A DNA stretch of 22,463 nucleotides from JAKOQB01 sp036824465 (lineage in GTDB: Bacteria; Pseudomonadota; Gammaproteobacteria; Burkholderiales; Burkholderiaceae_F), in NCBI GenBank assembly GCA_036824465.1, contig DAITAC010000070.1, positions 1 to 22,463 of the forward strand. Reading direction: 5' to 3'. The translations under genes were made by a program, and so were the position numbers. The notes under the pieces were generated by a model. It was given only the letters and a program-made list of their open reading frames with translations. It did no database searches and had not been told where the DNA came from. Of the stretch, positions 1 to 7,214 are shown in pieces (the stretch's first letter is position 1; every line of letters starts with the position of its first letter).

Positions 1-1412
1 GCAACACCCGCGCGCTCGAGCATCGCGCGCGCCAGCGCGTTGTGCTGCTCGATCAACGGCGGCAGTTCTTCACCGACAAAGCATCCATTGCGCACGACCA
101 CTTTGCCGTTGATCACCGAAAGCCACACCGATGCCGGTGCGCATGTGACGAGCGCGGCGACCGGATCGGCGCGCGCGCCGGCGTGCTGCAGGTCGTCAAC
201 ACGAAACGCGACGAAATCGGCCGCCATGCCGGGCGCGAGCACGCCGATGTCATCGCGCCCCAGCACCTGCGCGCCGCCGCGCGTGGCCAGTGCGAGCGCT
301 TCGCGCGCGCTGAAACGATCGGCGCGCGATTCGAATCCGGGCCAGCCGACGCGTTGCAGCAGCATGGCCTGACGCGCTTCACCGAGCAGGTGATTGCCGT
401 CGTTGCTGGCGGAGCCGTCGACACCGAGCCCAACGCGCACACCCTGGTCGAGCATCGCCCGCACCGGGGCGATGCCGGAGGCGAGAATCATGTTCGACGA
501 TGGGCAGTGGCATACGCCCGAGCGCGTGTGTGCCAGCCGCGCGATCTCCGCATCGTTTGGATGCACCATATGCGCGAACCACACGTCCGCGCCGGCCCAC
601 TCGACCGACTCGGCATACTCGATCGGCCGCTTGCCGAACATCTGCTGGCAGAAACGATCCTCATCCTTCGTTTCCGCCAAATGCGTGTGCAGGTTCACGC
701 GCTGATAGGCGCGCGCGAGCCGCGCCGATTCGCGCATCAGGTCGGCCGTCACCGAAAACGGTGAGCACGGCGCAAGGCCCATGCGCAGCATCGACAGCGG
801 CGCCGGGTCATGAAACGTTTCGATCGCGCGCAGGCTGTCGGCGAGGATGTTCTCCTCGCTGTCGCACACGCGGTCGGGCGGGAGTCCGCCGCGGCTTTCA
901 CCCAGGCTCATGCTGCCGCGCGTGGGATGAAAGCGCACGCCGACCTCGCGCGCGGCGCGGATTTCGTCGTCGATGCGTGTCCCGTTCGGATAGAGATACA
1001 GATGATCGGCCACCGTCGTGCACCCAGACAGCACGAGTTCGATCAGCCCGACCTTCGCGCTCACATGAACCGCTTCCGGAGTGAGCTCGGCCCAGATCGG
1101 ATAGAGGAACTTCAGCCAGTCGAAGAGCGCCAGTCCGCGTCCGGTGCCGATCGCGCGCGTCAGCGTCTGGAACAGGTGGTGATGGCAGTTGACCAGTCCC
1201 GGCAGCACGACACAGCCGCGGGCGTCGATGGTCTCGATCCGGGCATCGGGGCCCAGCACATCACGCGCGATCGCGTCGATCCCCGTACTCTTGCCGACAC
1301 GCCGTACGACCTCATCCTGGATCAGCAACGCACCGTCGCGGATTTCCTCGCCCTGGCCGTTCATCGTGACCAGAACGTCAGCGTTCTTCACCAGCAGAGC
1401 TTTTGATTCCAT
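1..1412 (-). CDS. 8-oxoguanine deaminase-like amidohydrolase (partial, 3' end off window)
   Basis: Reads leftward from an ATG at 1412 and stays open to the window edge, giving 470 residues with the stop not reached. It is a metal-dependent amidohydrolase of the guanine/8-oxoguanine deaminase and chlorohydrolase (AtzB/TrzN-like) group. Visible metal and catalytic motifs are VNCHHHLFQ (H77 and H79), NLHTHLAE (H242, H244, E247), WFAHMVH (H281) and GVDGSASND (D332). The stretch TRGSMSLGE followed by GGLPP (about 164-179) is typical of proteins annotated as 8-oxoguanine deaminase, which would hydrolyse 8-oxoguanine to urate and ammonia in the cytoplasm; hydroxydechloroatrazine ethylaminohydrolase-type annotations share the same fold. 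The family is about 450-470 residues long, so only a few residues should be missing. The Shine-Dalgarno is weak (AGGA about 14 bases from the ATG). Family call firm, substrate inferred. Confidence 0.85.
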   Translation of the reverse strand, partial: MESKALLVKNADVLVTMNGQGEEIRDGALLIQDEVVRRVGKSTGIDAIARDVLGPDARIETIDARGCVVLPGLVNCHHHLFQTLTRAIGTGRGLALFDWLKFLYPIWAELTPEAVHVSAKVGLIELVLSGCTTVADHLYLYPNGTRIDDEIRAAREVGVRFHPTRGSMSLGESRGGLPPDRVCDSEENILADSLRAIETFHDPAPLSMLRMGLAPCSPFSVTADLMRESARLARAYQRVNLHTHLAETKDEDRFCQQMFGKRPIEYAESVEWAGADVWFAHMVHPNDAEIARLAHTRSGVCHCPSSNMILASGIAPVRAMLDQGVRVGLGVDGSASNDGNHLLGEARQAMLLQRVGWPGFESRADRFSAREALALATRGGAQVLGRDDIGVLAPGMAADFVAFRVDDLQHAGARADPVAALVTCAPASVWLSVINGKVVVRNGCFVGEELPPLIEQHNALARAMLERAGV

Positions 1413-1567
1413 GTCGTCCGACCGATCCTGCGCTGCGGCGCTGCTCCGCGGTCAGCATTGCCAGCGCCAGCGAGCAGTATCGCTCACGCGCCAGCGGAAG
1501 GCCGATCGTCACTCCTCACCTCGGCAGCGGGTCGCGGTGCCCACACGAAGGACGAGTGTCGACGGGC

Positions 1568-1590
1568 GCGCGAATGCCTCGCATTCGTGC
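1568..1590. repeat. Short perfect hairpin between two leftward genes
   Basis: CGAATGC (1571-1577) and GCATTCG (1581-1587) form a perfect 7-bp stem around a 3-base loop. The stem extends to 10 pairs (1568-1590) with one G-T wobble. It lies downstream of the small membrane protein gene (stop at 1644) and upstream of the amidohydrolase start (1412). There is no T-run on either strand, so it is at best a weak or Rho-assisted terminator, an mRNA-stabilising structure, or an operator. Confidence 0.35.
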
Positions 1591-1643
1591 GGCTGCAACT
1601 ATCGGTTAGTGAGATCTGCTTAGAGCGCGAAGCGGGGTGACGA

Positions 1644-1913
1644 TCACTCGTCGGGCAGATCGTGCGACTTGCGCCAACCGGTCGTGCATTGCCAACGGAC
1701 CGTCAGAAAGACTGCGGTGAACAAGGTGCCGACGGCGACCACCATGGCAGCCACGGCGAGGCCGATAGCGTCGGTCAGCAACAGCGCGCCGGCTGCGAGA
1801 CAACCGCAGACCGCGATGCGCCTGAAGATGCGCTGGCGCTCGTCGATCGACAGCGCACAGAACGCGGCACTGATCAGCGCAAACAGGATTTCCAGATGCG
1901 GAGCAACTTCCAC
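1644..1913 (-). CDS. Small two-helix membrane protein, unknown function
   Basis: An 89-residue protein starting at GTG 1913 on the minus strand. I chose this start because GGAAGGGA lies 6-7 bases upstream; a TTG 48 bases further out (1961) has no comparable site and would add a basic, structureless 16 residues. Two hydrophobic stretches are seen: roughly residues 5-21 (LEILFALISAAF) and 33-70 (AVCGCLAAGALLLTDAIGL continuing to FTAVFLTV). A short charged loop DERQRIFRR lies between, and the C-terminal tail is charged (WRKSHDLPDE). It probably sits in the inner membrane. It has no domain I recognise and no informative partner: the amidohydrolase begins 230 bases downstream and mshE is divergent. 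It is small and unrecognised, so it may not be real. Confidence 0.5.
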   Translation of the reverse strand: MEVAPHLEILFALISAAFCALSIDERQRIFRRIAVCGCLAAGALLLTDAIGLAVAAMVVAVGTLFTAVFLTVRWQCTTGWRKSHDLPDE

Positions 1914-2300
1914 CGGTGTTCCCTTCCACTTCGATCCAACGCGTTGCAGTTTGCCTCGCAATGAATGTTGCAGCCATCAGAAGAAGAGGCGAAAGCTTGC
2001 GCACTTCTGCAAGAGCCCGCGGCGAAGCATTGCGCCGCGAGCGCCAAGAAAGTTCCGGCCGACAGGCAGCGGTCACTTTCATCGATGCACCAGCGCAGAC
2101 GAGATGCGACAAGTGGTCGGCTCGAAGGCGTGAGAGGTCAAGTGATGTGGCGCATAAGAAGCAATTGATCGCTGGCCGCGCTTTGCGCGTCGAACTGGGG
2201 TCGATCGCGACCGGCAAAGTCGAGTTCCAGACAATCCTTACGACGTCTCCATGCTCCGCCCCCGCGACAGAAGACGAGCACGAGAGCGACGAGATGGGCG

Positions 2301-2320
2301 CGAATTCAACACGAATTCAA
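2301..2320. repeat. AT-rich 9-bp direct repeat, 11-bp period, upstream of mshE
   Basis: CGAATTCAA occurs at 2301-2309 and again at 2312-2320, separated by two bases, so equivalent positions are 11 bp apart, about one helical turn. AT-rich words like this stand out in the high-GC background. The position, 47-101 bases before the two possible mshE starts, fits a binding site for a dimeric or tandem regulator. Function is inference. Confidence 0.5.
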
Positions 2321-2330
2321 TCGATCAACG

Positions 2331-2346
2331 CGGCGCCACGCTTGCG
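2331..2346 (+). promoter_or_regulatory. Candidate sigma-54-type promoter for the msh locus
   Basis: The element reads GG at 2332-2333, ten bases, then GC at 2344-2345 inside TTGC, which is the spacing of -24/-12 sigma-54 promoters. It matches the consensus TGGCACG-N4-TTGC at GGC, the following C, and TTGC, but misses the leading T, the A and the final G of the first block. Transcription would begin near 2357. Such matches also arise by chance in GC-rich DNA, so this is only a candidate. Confidence 0.25.
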
Positions 2347-2420
2347 ATCATTGCTGCGACACAGGCGTGCCGGCAGGATTGACGCGGCCGCACTGTTCGC
2401 ACATCCACCGCACACGAACC

Positions 2421-4178
2421 GTGAAACTTGTCGACCGCAACGAGCAGATAGCCCTGCAGCAGGCGCAGCCTCCCTCGGCGTCGCGCCCGCGGCAACGGCT
2501 GCGCCTGGGCGACATGCTGGTCAGCCAGGGCGTTCTCGGTGCTGAGCAGTTGCAGCGCGCGCTTGACGAGCAGAAACGCAGCGGTCGCCGGCTGGGCCGC
2601 ATCCTGATCGAAGATGGCATCACGGGCGAAGAGACGATTGCGCGCGCGCTCGCCCAACAGTTGAAGGCTCCCTACCTCGAACTCGGACCTGATCAACTGC
2701 AGCCCCGCGTGGCCAAGCTCTTGACAGAAGCCCAGGCACGCCGCCTGCGTGCACTGCCGATCGATGAGTCCGGTGGCGTCGTGCGGGTCGGCATGGCCGA
2801 TCCGACCGACTATCAGGCGCTCGACGAGGTGCAGCGGCTGCTTGGCCGCGAGGTCGATCTGGTGGTCATCACCGACACGCGGCTCGCCGCCGTGCTTGAC
2901 CGCCTGCATTCGAAGACTGAAGAGCTGACCGGTCTGACGCGCGAGCTCGAACTTGAATTCGCACCCGAGACGCCGCTCGCGGGCGCCAACAGCGCAGACG
3001 ACACACCGGTGGCGAAGCTGCTGCAGACGCTCTTCGACGATGCGATTCGCACGCGCGCCTCCGACATTCATCTTGAGCCGCAGGAACGCAAGCTGCAGAT
3101 CCGCTTTCGCGTCGACGGCATGTTGCAGAACCAGACTGAGGCCGAGAATCGCATCGCGCCGGCCGTGGTCCAGCGTGTCAAGCTGATGGCCGGGCTCGAC
3201 ATCGCCGAACGCCGTCTGCCGCAGGATGGCCGCTTCGTCGTCACCGTGCGCAACCATCGCGTCGACGTGCGCGTTTCGACCATGCCGACGCAGTACGGCG
3301 AGTCGGTTGTGATGCGCTTGCTGCCGCAGTCCACGGGCCTGCTGGAGCTGAACCGCCTTGCCATGCCCACGCCGGTGCTATCGCGGCTGCGGGAGTTCAT
3401 GGGTTTCAGCCACGGCATGCTGCTGGTCACCGGCCCGACCGGGTCAGGCAAGACCACCACGCTGTACGGTGTGCTGTCCGAGCTGAACTCGCCCGAATCA
3501 AAGATCATCACGGTCGAGGATCCGGTCGAATACCGGCTGCCCGGCATCAACCAGGTCCAGGTCCACGAGAAGATCAGCCTCGGCTTCGCCACCGTGCTGC
3601 GGGCCACGCTGCGGCAGGACCCCGACATCGTGCTGGTCGGCGAAATGCGCGACCACGACACGATGGAAACCGGACTGCGCGCCGCCATGACCGGCCACAC
3701 CGTACTGTCCACGCTGCACACCAACGATGCGGCCTCCACGCCGCTGCGCCTGCTCGACATGGGTGCGCCACCATTCCTGGTCGCCAGCTCGCTGCGGTTG
3801 GTGCTGGCGCAACGACTGGTGCGCACCGTGTGCCCGCACTGCACGCAGCCCTCTGCGCCTTCACCACAGGAGGAGGCTTTCCTGCGCGCCATCGTCGGCA
3901 CGCGTGCGGATGGCGCACAGCTCGCGCGCGGTGGCGGCTGCGGTCACTGCAATCGCACCGGCTATCACGGCCGGCATGGCGTTTATGAACTGATGACAAT
4001 GACACCCGAGGTCATCGCCGCATTGAACAGTGGCGACACCTCTGCATATATGGCAGCGGCCCAGCGCGAGATTGGCGAGTTGTCGCTCGCGCACCACGCC
4101 GCAGAACTCGTGCTTGCCGGCCGCACCACCGTGCGCGAGGCAATGCGCCAGGTCGGCCGCATCAACGACCCGGTCTGA
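2421..4178 (+). CDS. mshE: MSHA pilus assembly ATPase MshE (GspE/PilB family) with c-di-GMP-binding MshEN domain
   Basis: A cytoplasmic hexameric ATPase that drives pilin polymerisation. From GTG 2421 it is 585 residues; an in-frame GTG at 2367 would add 18 residues of no evident structure. Neither has a good ribosome site, so the start is uncertain. Residues 28-51 and 57-80 are two 24-residue copies of the MshEN motif (RLGDMLVSQG and RLGRILIEDG, each ending LxxALxxQ) separated by five residues, the layout of the high-affinity cyclic-di-GMP site. The ATPase core has Walker A GPTGSGKT (338-345), Asp box ITVEDPVEY (about 363), Walker B IVLVGEMRD (E408) and His box TGHTVLSTLHTND (about 424-436). 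Four cysteines (CPHC 471-474, CGHC 507-510) form the usual zinc site. It heads the msh gene run, 8 bases before mshG. Confidence 0.96.
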   Translation: MKLVDRNEQIALQQAQPPSASRPRQRLRLGDMLVSQGVLGAEQLQRALDEQKRSGRRLGRILIEDGITGEETIARALAQQLKAPYLELGPDQLQPRVAKLLTEAQARRLRALPIDESGGVVRVGMADPTDYQALDEVQRLLGREVDLVVITDTRLAAVLDRLHSKTEELTGLTRELELEFAPETPLAGANSADDTPVAKLLQTLFDDAIRTRASDIHLEPQERKLQIRFRVDGMLQNQTEAENRIAPAVVQRVKLMAGLDIAERRLPQDGRFVVTVRNHRVDVRVSTMPTQYGESVVMRLLPQSTGLLELNRLAMPTPVLSRLREFMGFSHGMLLVTGPTGSGKTTTLYGVLSELNSPESKIITVEDPVEYRLPGINQVQVHEKISLGFATVLRATLRQDPDIVLVGEMRDHDTMETGLRAAMTGHTVLSTLHTNDAASTPLRLLDMGAPPFLVASSLRLVLAQRLVRTVCPHCTQPSAPSPQEEAFLRAIVGTRADGAQLARGGGCGHCNRTGYHGRHGVYELMTMTPEVIAALNSGDTSAYMAAAQREIGELSLAHHAAELVLAGRTTVREAMRQVGRINDPV

Positions 4179-4186
4179 CCTGGCCC

Positions 4187-5416
4187 ATGCCCGCGTTTGC
4201 CTACGTCGCCCGCGACCAGACAGGCAGCAAATGCGAGGGCGTCCTCGAACTGCCCGACCTGTCACTGCTTGCCGACACACTCGCGGCACAAGGTTTGATC
4301 CTGGTGCGCGCCGAGTCGCGCGCCGCGTTGGTCGTCACGTCGACAACGCCGCAAAGCGTGAGCGGCTTTTTCGCCGCCAAGGTGTCCGTCGTCGATCTGA
4401 TGTTGTTCTGCCGCCAGTTCGCCACCCTGTTGCGCGCCGGTGTCCCGCTACTGCGCGGATTGCGCGCGCTGGAGGAGTCGGCGACCAACCGACGCTTCCA
4501 GGCCGTGCTCGCCGACATTCACCACGCGCTGGAAAGCGGTCGCGAACTGTCGGCTGCGCTGCGCGCGCACGGCGAGGTGTTTTCGACCTACATGGTCAAC
4601 ATGGTTCGCGTCGGCGAGGTAACCGGTCGCCTGCCCGATGTGTTTGATGGCTTGTACGCGCAGCTTTCATTCACTCGCGACAGTCGTGAGCAAATACGCA
4701 CGGCGCTGCGCTACCCGAGCTTTGTGATCGTGACGATCCTGGCGGCACTGCTGGCGGTCAACGTATTTGTGATCCCGGCATTCGCCAAGGTCTACCAGGG
4801 TCTGAAGGCCGAACTTCCCCCGCTGACACAGGTGCTGATCGCGGTCTCCAATTTCATCGTCACGCTGTGGCCGGTGCTGCTCGCACTGACGGTGATCGGT
4901 GTCGTCGCTGGCACGGCGGCGCTCAGGCGTCCCGCGGTGCAGCGCCTGCGTGACGCATTCCTGCTGCGCCTGCCGATCATCGGACCGCTGGTGCACAAGG
5001 CCGCGGTGGCGCGCTTCACGCGCAGCTTTGGGCTTGCGCTGAGCGCAGGCGTGCCGATCATCGATGCGCTGCAGGTGGCCACCGATACGACCGACAACCT
5101 GGCGCTGTCCGAAAGCATCGGCACGATGCGTCTCTCGGCCGAGCGCGGCGAAGGCCTTGCGCGCGCGGCGGCCGGTACCGGTGTGTTCACACCGATCGTG
5201 CTGCAGATGGTGGCGGTGGGTGAGGAGACCGGCGCCCTGTCGGACATGATGAACGAGGTCGCCAGCCACTACCAGCGCGAGGTCGACTACGCCGTGAAGT
5301 CGCTGTCGTCCCAGATCGAGCCGTTGCTGGTGATCCTGCTCGGCGGCTTCGTGCTGGTGTTCGCGCTGGGCGTGTTCCTGCCGCTGTGGGACCTGTCGCG
5401 CGTCGCGCTGCATTGA
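4187..5416 (+). CDS. mshG: MSHA inner-membrane platform protein MshG (GspF/PilC family)
   Basis: A 409-residue polytopic protein that anchors the assembly ATPase and feeds pilins into the fibre. Two T2SSF-type domains are seen: the first around residues 65-175 (LRAGVPLLRGLRALEES; GEVTGRLPDVF) and its repeat around 270-375 (LALSAGVPIIDALQ; GEETGALSDMM). The paired LxAGVPxxxxL and GExTGxL motifs mark the internal duplication. Hydrophobic spans lie near 178-199, 215-240 and 379-401, the last being the usual C-terminal helix ending FLPLWDL. Length is normal for the family. The ATG at 4187 follows the mshE stop by 8 bases and lacks a strong ribosome site, so translation is probably coupled. Classical msh clusters carry mshF and mshB after this gene; here 221 non-coding bases lead to mshA. 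Confidence 0.96.
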   Translation: MPAFAYVARDQTGSKCEGVLELPDLSLLADTLAAQGLILVRAESRAALVVTSTTPQSVSGFFAAKVSVVDLMLFCRQFATLLRAGVPLLRGLRALEESATNRRFQAVLADIHHALESGRELSAALRAHGEVFSTYMVNMVRVGEVTGRLPDVFDGLYAQLSFTRDSREQIRTALRYPSFVIVTILAALLAVNVFVIPAFAKVYQGLKAELPPLTQVLIAVSNFIVTLWPVLLALTVIGVVAGTAALRRPAVQRLRDAFLLRLPIIGPLVHKAAVARFTRSFGLALSAGVPIIDALQVATDTTDNLALSESIGTMRLSAERGEGLARAAAGTGVFTPIVLQMVAVGEETGALSDMMNEVASHYQREVDYAVKSLSSQIEPLLVILLGGFVLVFALGVFLPLWDLSRVALH

Positions 5417-5456
5417 CCCCGGCTCGACGCCTCCCGCCGACCAGGCGATTGGGGCC

Positions 5457-5472
5457 AAAAACAGCCGTTTTT
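5457..5472. repeat. Weak AT stem-loop in the mshG-mshA gap
   Basis: AAAAAC and GTTTTT form a 6-bp inverted repeat around AGCC, ending in five Ts. It follows the mshG stop by about 40 bases. The stem is almost all A-T, so it is not a convincing terminator, but it could be an RNase processing point or a weak bidirectional pause between the mshEG part and the pilin gene. Confidence 0.25.
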
Positions 5473-5637
5473 CCATCGACCGCCGTGCATTCAACCGACA
5501 CACAATTCCGCCCATCGATGTCGAACGGCAGGGGTCCTCAAGTTCCAACGCGGTCCGCCGATATCGGAGACAAGTACGCATTTGCCGTGCCGCAGACGCA
5601 AGGACCTGCGCCACGGCTCAACAGGAAAGGTCATGCC

Positions 5638-6123
5638 ATGAACCGAGTTTCTGTCTCTCAGCGTCAGGCCGGCTTCACGCTCATCGAACTGGTGATCGTG
5701 ATCCTGGTGATCGGCATTCTCTCCGCCGTGGCGCTGCCGCGGTTTCTCAACATGGGGGTCGATGCGCGCAAGGCGAAAGCCGATGCGATATTTGGCTCCG
5801 TGCGCACCGCCGCGCAGATCACGCGCGCCGGCGCACTGGTCAGCGGCGCCACCGGCGCGGCGGGTACCGTCGCGCTCGATGGCGCCTCCGTCACGACCAA
5901 CTATGGCTATCCGACCGCCGACGCCGCCGGCATCGTCGCCGCCGCCAACATGAACGCGACCGACGACAAGCTGACGATCTCGGCCGGTGGCGCAGCCGCC
6001 GGCTCCAACGTCACGATCCAGATCAACGGCGCAGCCACCGCCGCGCAGTGCCAGGTCAGCTACACGTCGCCGCTTACCAGCGCGTCGGCCGCGGTGACGA
6101 CACAGGTCACGACCGGCTGCTGA
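5638..6123 (+). CDS. mshA: Major MSHA-type pilin MshA (type IVa-like prepilin)
   Basis: A 161-residue prepilin. The leader is MNRVSVSQRQAG, cut by prepilin peptidase after G12, leaving N-methylated phenylalanine as residue 1 with the key glutamate at mature +5 (FTLIELVIVILVIG). A hydrophobic helix to about residue 40 ends in ALPRFLNMGVDARKAKA, typical of MshA. The rest is a glycine/alanine/threonine-rich globular head. It has only two cysteines, near residue 146 and as the last residue, which would close the C-terminal disulphide loop. The ATG at 5638 is preceded at 7 bases by AGGAAAGG (5623-5630), the best ribosome site in the locus, as expected for an abundant subunit. A strong stem-loop follows the gene. 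With a single class-I pilin here, MshA versus MshB is decided by position and ribosome site, not proven. Confidence 0.93.
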   Translation: MNRVSVSQRQAGFTLIELVIVILVIGILSAVALPRFLNMGVDARKAKADAIFGSVRTAAQITRAGALVSGATGAAGTVALDGASVTTNYGYPTADAAGIVAAANMNATDDKLTISAGGAAAGSNVTIQINGAATAAQCQVSYTSPLTSASAAVTTQVTTGC

Positions 6124-6171
6124 TCGGCGCGAGATCTGGCGCGCTCGTACACGCTCGCAGCTTTCATCCCG

Positions 6172-6206
6172 CGCGGCGCAGCCGGATCCGGCCTGCGCCG
6201 CGTTTT
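6172..6206 (+). terminator. Strong stem-loop plus T-run after mshA (terminator or attenuator)
   Basis: CGCGGCGCAG (6172-6181) pairs perfectly with CTGCGCCGCG (6193-6202), giving a 10-bp GC-rich stem. It is followed at once by TTTT (6203-6206). The 11-base loop contains CCGGATCCGG, itself a palindrome, so the structure can extend almost to a full palindrome. It sits 49 bases after the mshA stop and 20 bases before the mshC ATG. This is the textbook layout of an intrinsic terminator; leakage would give high major pilin and low minor-pilin mRNA from one promoter. Confidence 0.75.
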
Positions 6207-6225
6207 GCATTCGGGTCTCGACATC

Positions 6226-6684
6226 ATGCACCGACAGTGTCAAGCCGGCTTCACCCTGATGGAACTCGTGATCGCGATCACCGTGCTCGGCGTGCTCGGT
6301 TTCGTCGCGGTCGCACGCATCAGCGATCGCAGCCAGGCCAACGCGCAAGGTTTCGCAGAACAGGTGGCCAGCACGCTGCGCTTCACCCACAAGGCCGCGA
6401 TTGCGCAACGCCGGCCGGTGTATGTGCTTGTCGATACTGGCGCCGGGCGCGTGCGCGCGTGCATGGACGCGACCTGCACGCAGCCGCTGGCGGCTCCGAT
6501 GGGCGGCAACCTCGACATCACGGGACCGGCAGGCACCGCGCTCACATCCAGCAATGCGCAGTTCAGTTTCGACGCGCTGGGACGCCCCTCGGTGTCATCG
6601 AACGTGACGCTGACCACCAGCGGCAATGGAATCACGTACACGGTCACGATCGAAGCTGAAAGCGGATATGTCCGCCGCACGTAG
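6226..6684 (+). CDS. mshC: Minor pseudopilin MshC (GspH/FimT-like)
   Basis: A 152-residue prepilin. The ATG at 6226 gives a short leader MHRQCQAG, cleaved before FTLMELVIAITVLG with Glu at mature +5; the upstream in-frame TTG at 6205 lies inside the terminator T-run and is unlikely to be used. The helix continues into VARISDRSQANAQGFAEQV and the motif LRFTHKAAIAQRR with VYVLVD, which is the GspH/FimT pattern and is characteristic of MshC. Cysteines C and C in ACMDATCTQ probably pair. It is a low-abundance tip or priming subunit. The next gene, mshD, starts 17 bases before this one ends, so the two are translationally coupled. No clear Shine-Dalgarno precedes the ATG. Confidence 0.87.
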   Translation: MHRQCQAGFTLMELVIAITVLGVLGFVAVARISDRSQANAQGFAEQVASTLRFTHKAAIAQRRPVYVLVDTGAGRVRACMDATCTQPLAAPMGGNLDITGPAGTALTSSNAQFSFDALGRPSVSSNVTLTTSGNGITYTVTIEAESGYVRRT

Positions 6685-7207
6685 ACACGCGCGAGCAGCA
6701 CGTAGTCCGGCGCGACGCCGGTGCGCACAGAGCGGCGCGACGCTGATCGAGATCGTGCTGTTCATTGTGATCATCGGTATCGCCGTCGGCACGGTCCTTG
6801 GCACGCTGTCATTGACCGCCGGACGTTCGGCCGATCCGCTGGTGCGGCGGCAGGCACTGGCGATCGCCGAATCGCTGCTGCAGGAAATCGAAGCGCAACC
6901 CTTCGGATCGACCGACCCGGACGGCGGCGCCGACGCGCTTGGCCCGGAAGCGGGCGAGTCGCGCGGCAGCAGCACCAATCCCTTCGATCACGTCAACGAC
7001 TACCACGGCTACACCACAACCGGCATCGTCGACGCGGACGGCGCGCTCGTCACAGGACTGTCGGCCTACAACGTCGCGGTGGCGGTACAGCCGCAGGCGC
7101 TCGACAACATTGCCGCGTCCGACGGACTCCTGGTCAGTGTCACGGTGACCGGCCCCGGCGGTGCGTCGGTGACACTGACGGGCTTCCGGGCCCGCAATAC
7201 GCCCTAA
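6668..7207 (+). CDS. mshD: Minor pseudopilin MshD (PilV/GspI-like)
   Basis: A 179-residue prepilin with a long, very basic leader (23 residues, about nine arginines, ending RRRCAQSG), then ATLIEIVLFIVIIGIAVG. Alanine instead of phenylalanine follows the cleavage glycine, and Glu at +5 is kept. The mature part has QALAIAESLLQEIEAQPF and the signature NPFDHVNDYHGY (104-115), which is characteristic of MshD. The ATG at 6668 lies inside the end of mshC and beats upstream in-frame starts because those would only lengthen an already long leader. It acts in the inner membrane and then the fibre as a minor subunit, with mshC and mshO as partners. Confidence 0.88.
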   Translation: MSAARRHARAARSPARRRCAQSGATLIEIVLFIVIIGIAVGTVLGTLSLTAGRSADPLVRRQALAIAESLLQEIEAQPFGSTDPDGGADALGPEAGESRGSSTNPFDHVNDYHGYTTTGIVDADGALVTGLSAYNVAVAVQPQALDNIAASDGLLVSVTVTGPGGASVTLTGFRARNTP

Positions 7208-7214
7208 GGTCGAC

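Larger units (their letters stand above)
1914..2420. other. Non-coding interval between the divergent small membrane gene and mshE
   Basis: About 500 bases with no reading frame I can support; frames through it show no recognisable domain and arginine-rich composition typical of off-frame high-GC DNA. It must contain promoters for the leftward gene at 1913 and for the rightward msh locus. The part just before mshE is locally AT-richer and carries a 9-bp direct repeat (2301-2320) and a sigma-54-like element (2331-2346), listed separately. If mshE starts at GTG 2367 instead of 2421, the interval ends there. Confidence 0.5.

Noticed and set aside
42..1406. Several + strand frames over the amidohydrolase
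   Set aside because: The minus strand encodes a full set of amidohydrolase metal-binding motifs, so these are shadows.
1606..2217. Minus-strand frame of 203 codons overlapping the small membrane protein
   Set aside because: Arginine-rich and without structure; the overlapping 89-residue frame has hydrophobic helices and a ribosome site.
4667..5614. Minus-strand frame of 315 codons opposite mshG
   Set aside because: Rich in His, Gln and Arg, without motifs, and overlaps a well-identified GspF-family gene.
6205..6225. TTG 6205 as the mshC start
   Set aside because: It lies within the T-run of the terminator-like structure and would give a leader with an extra seven residues; ATG 6226 yields a normal prepilin leader.
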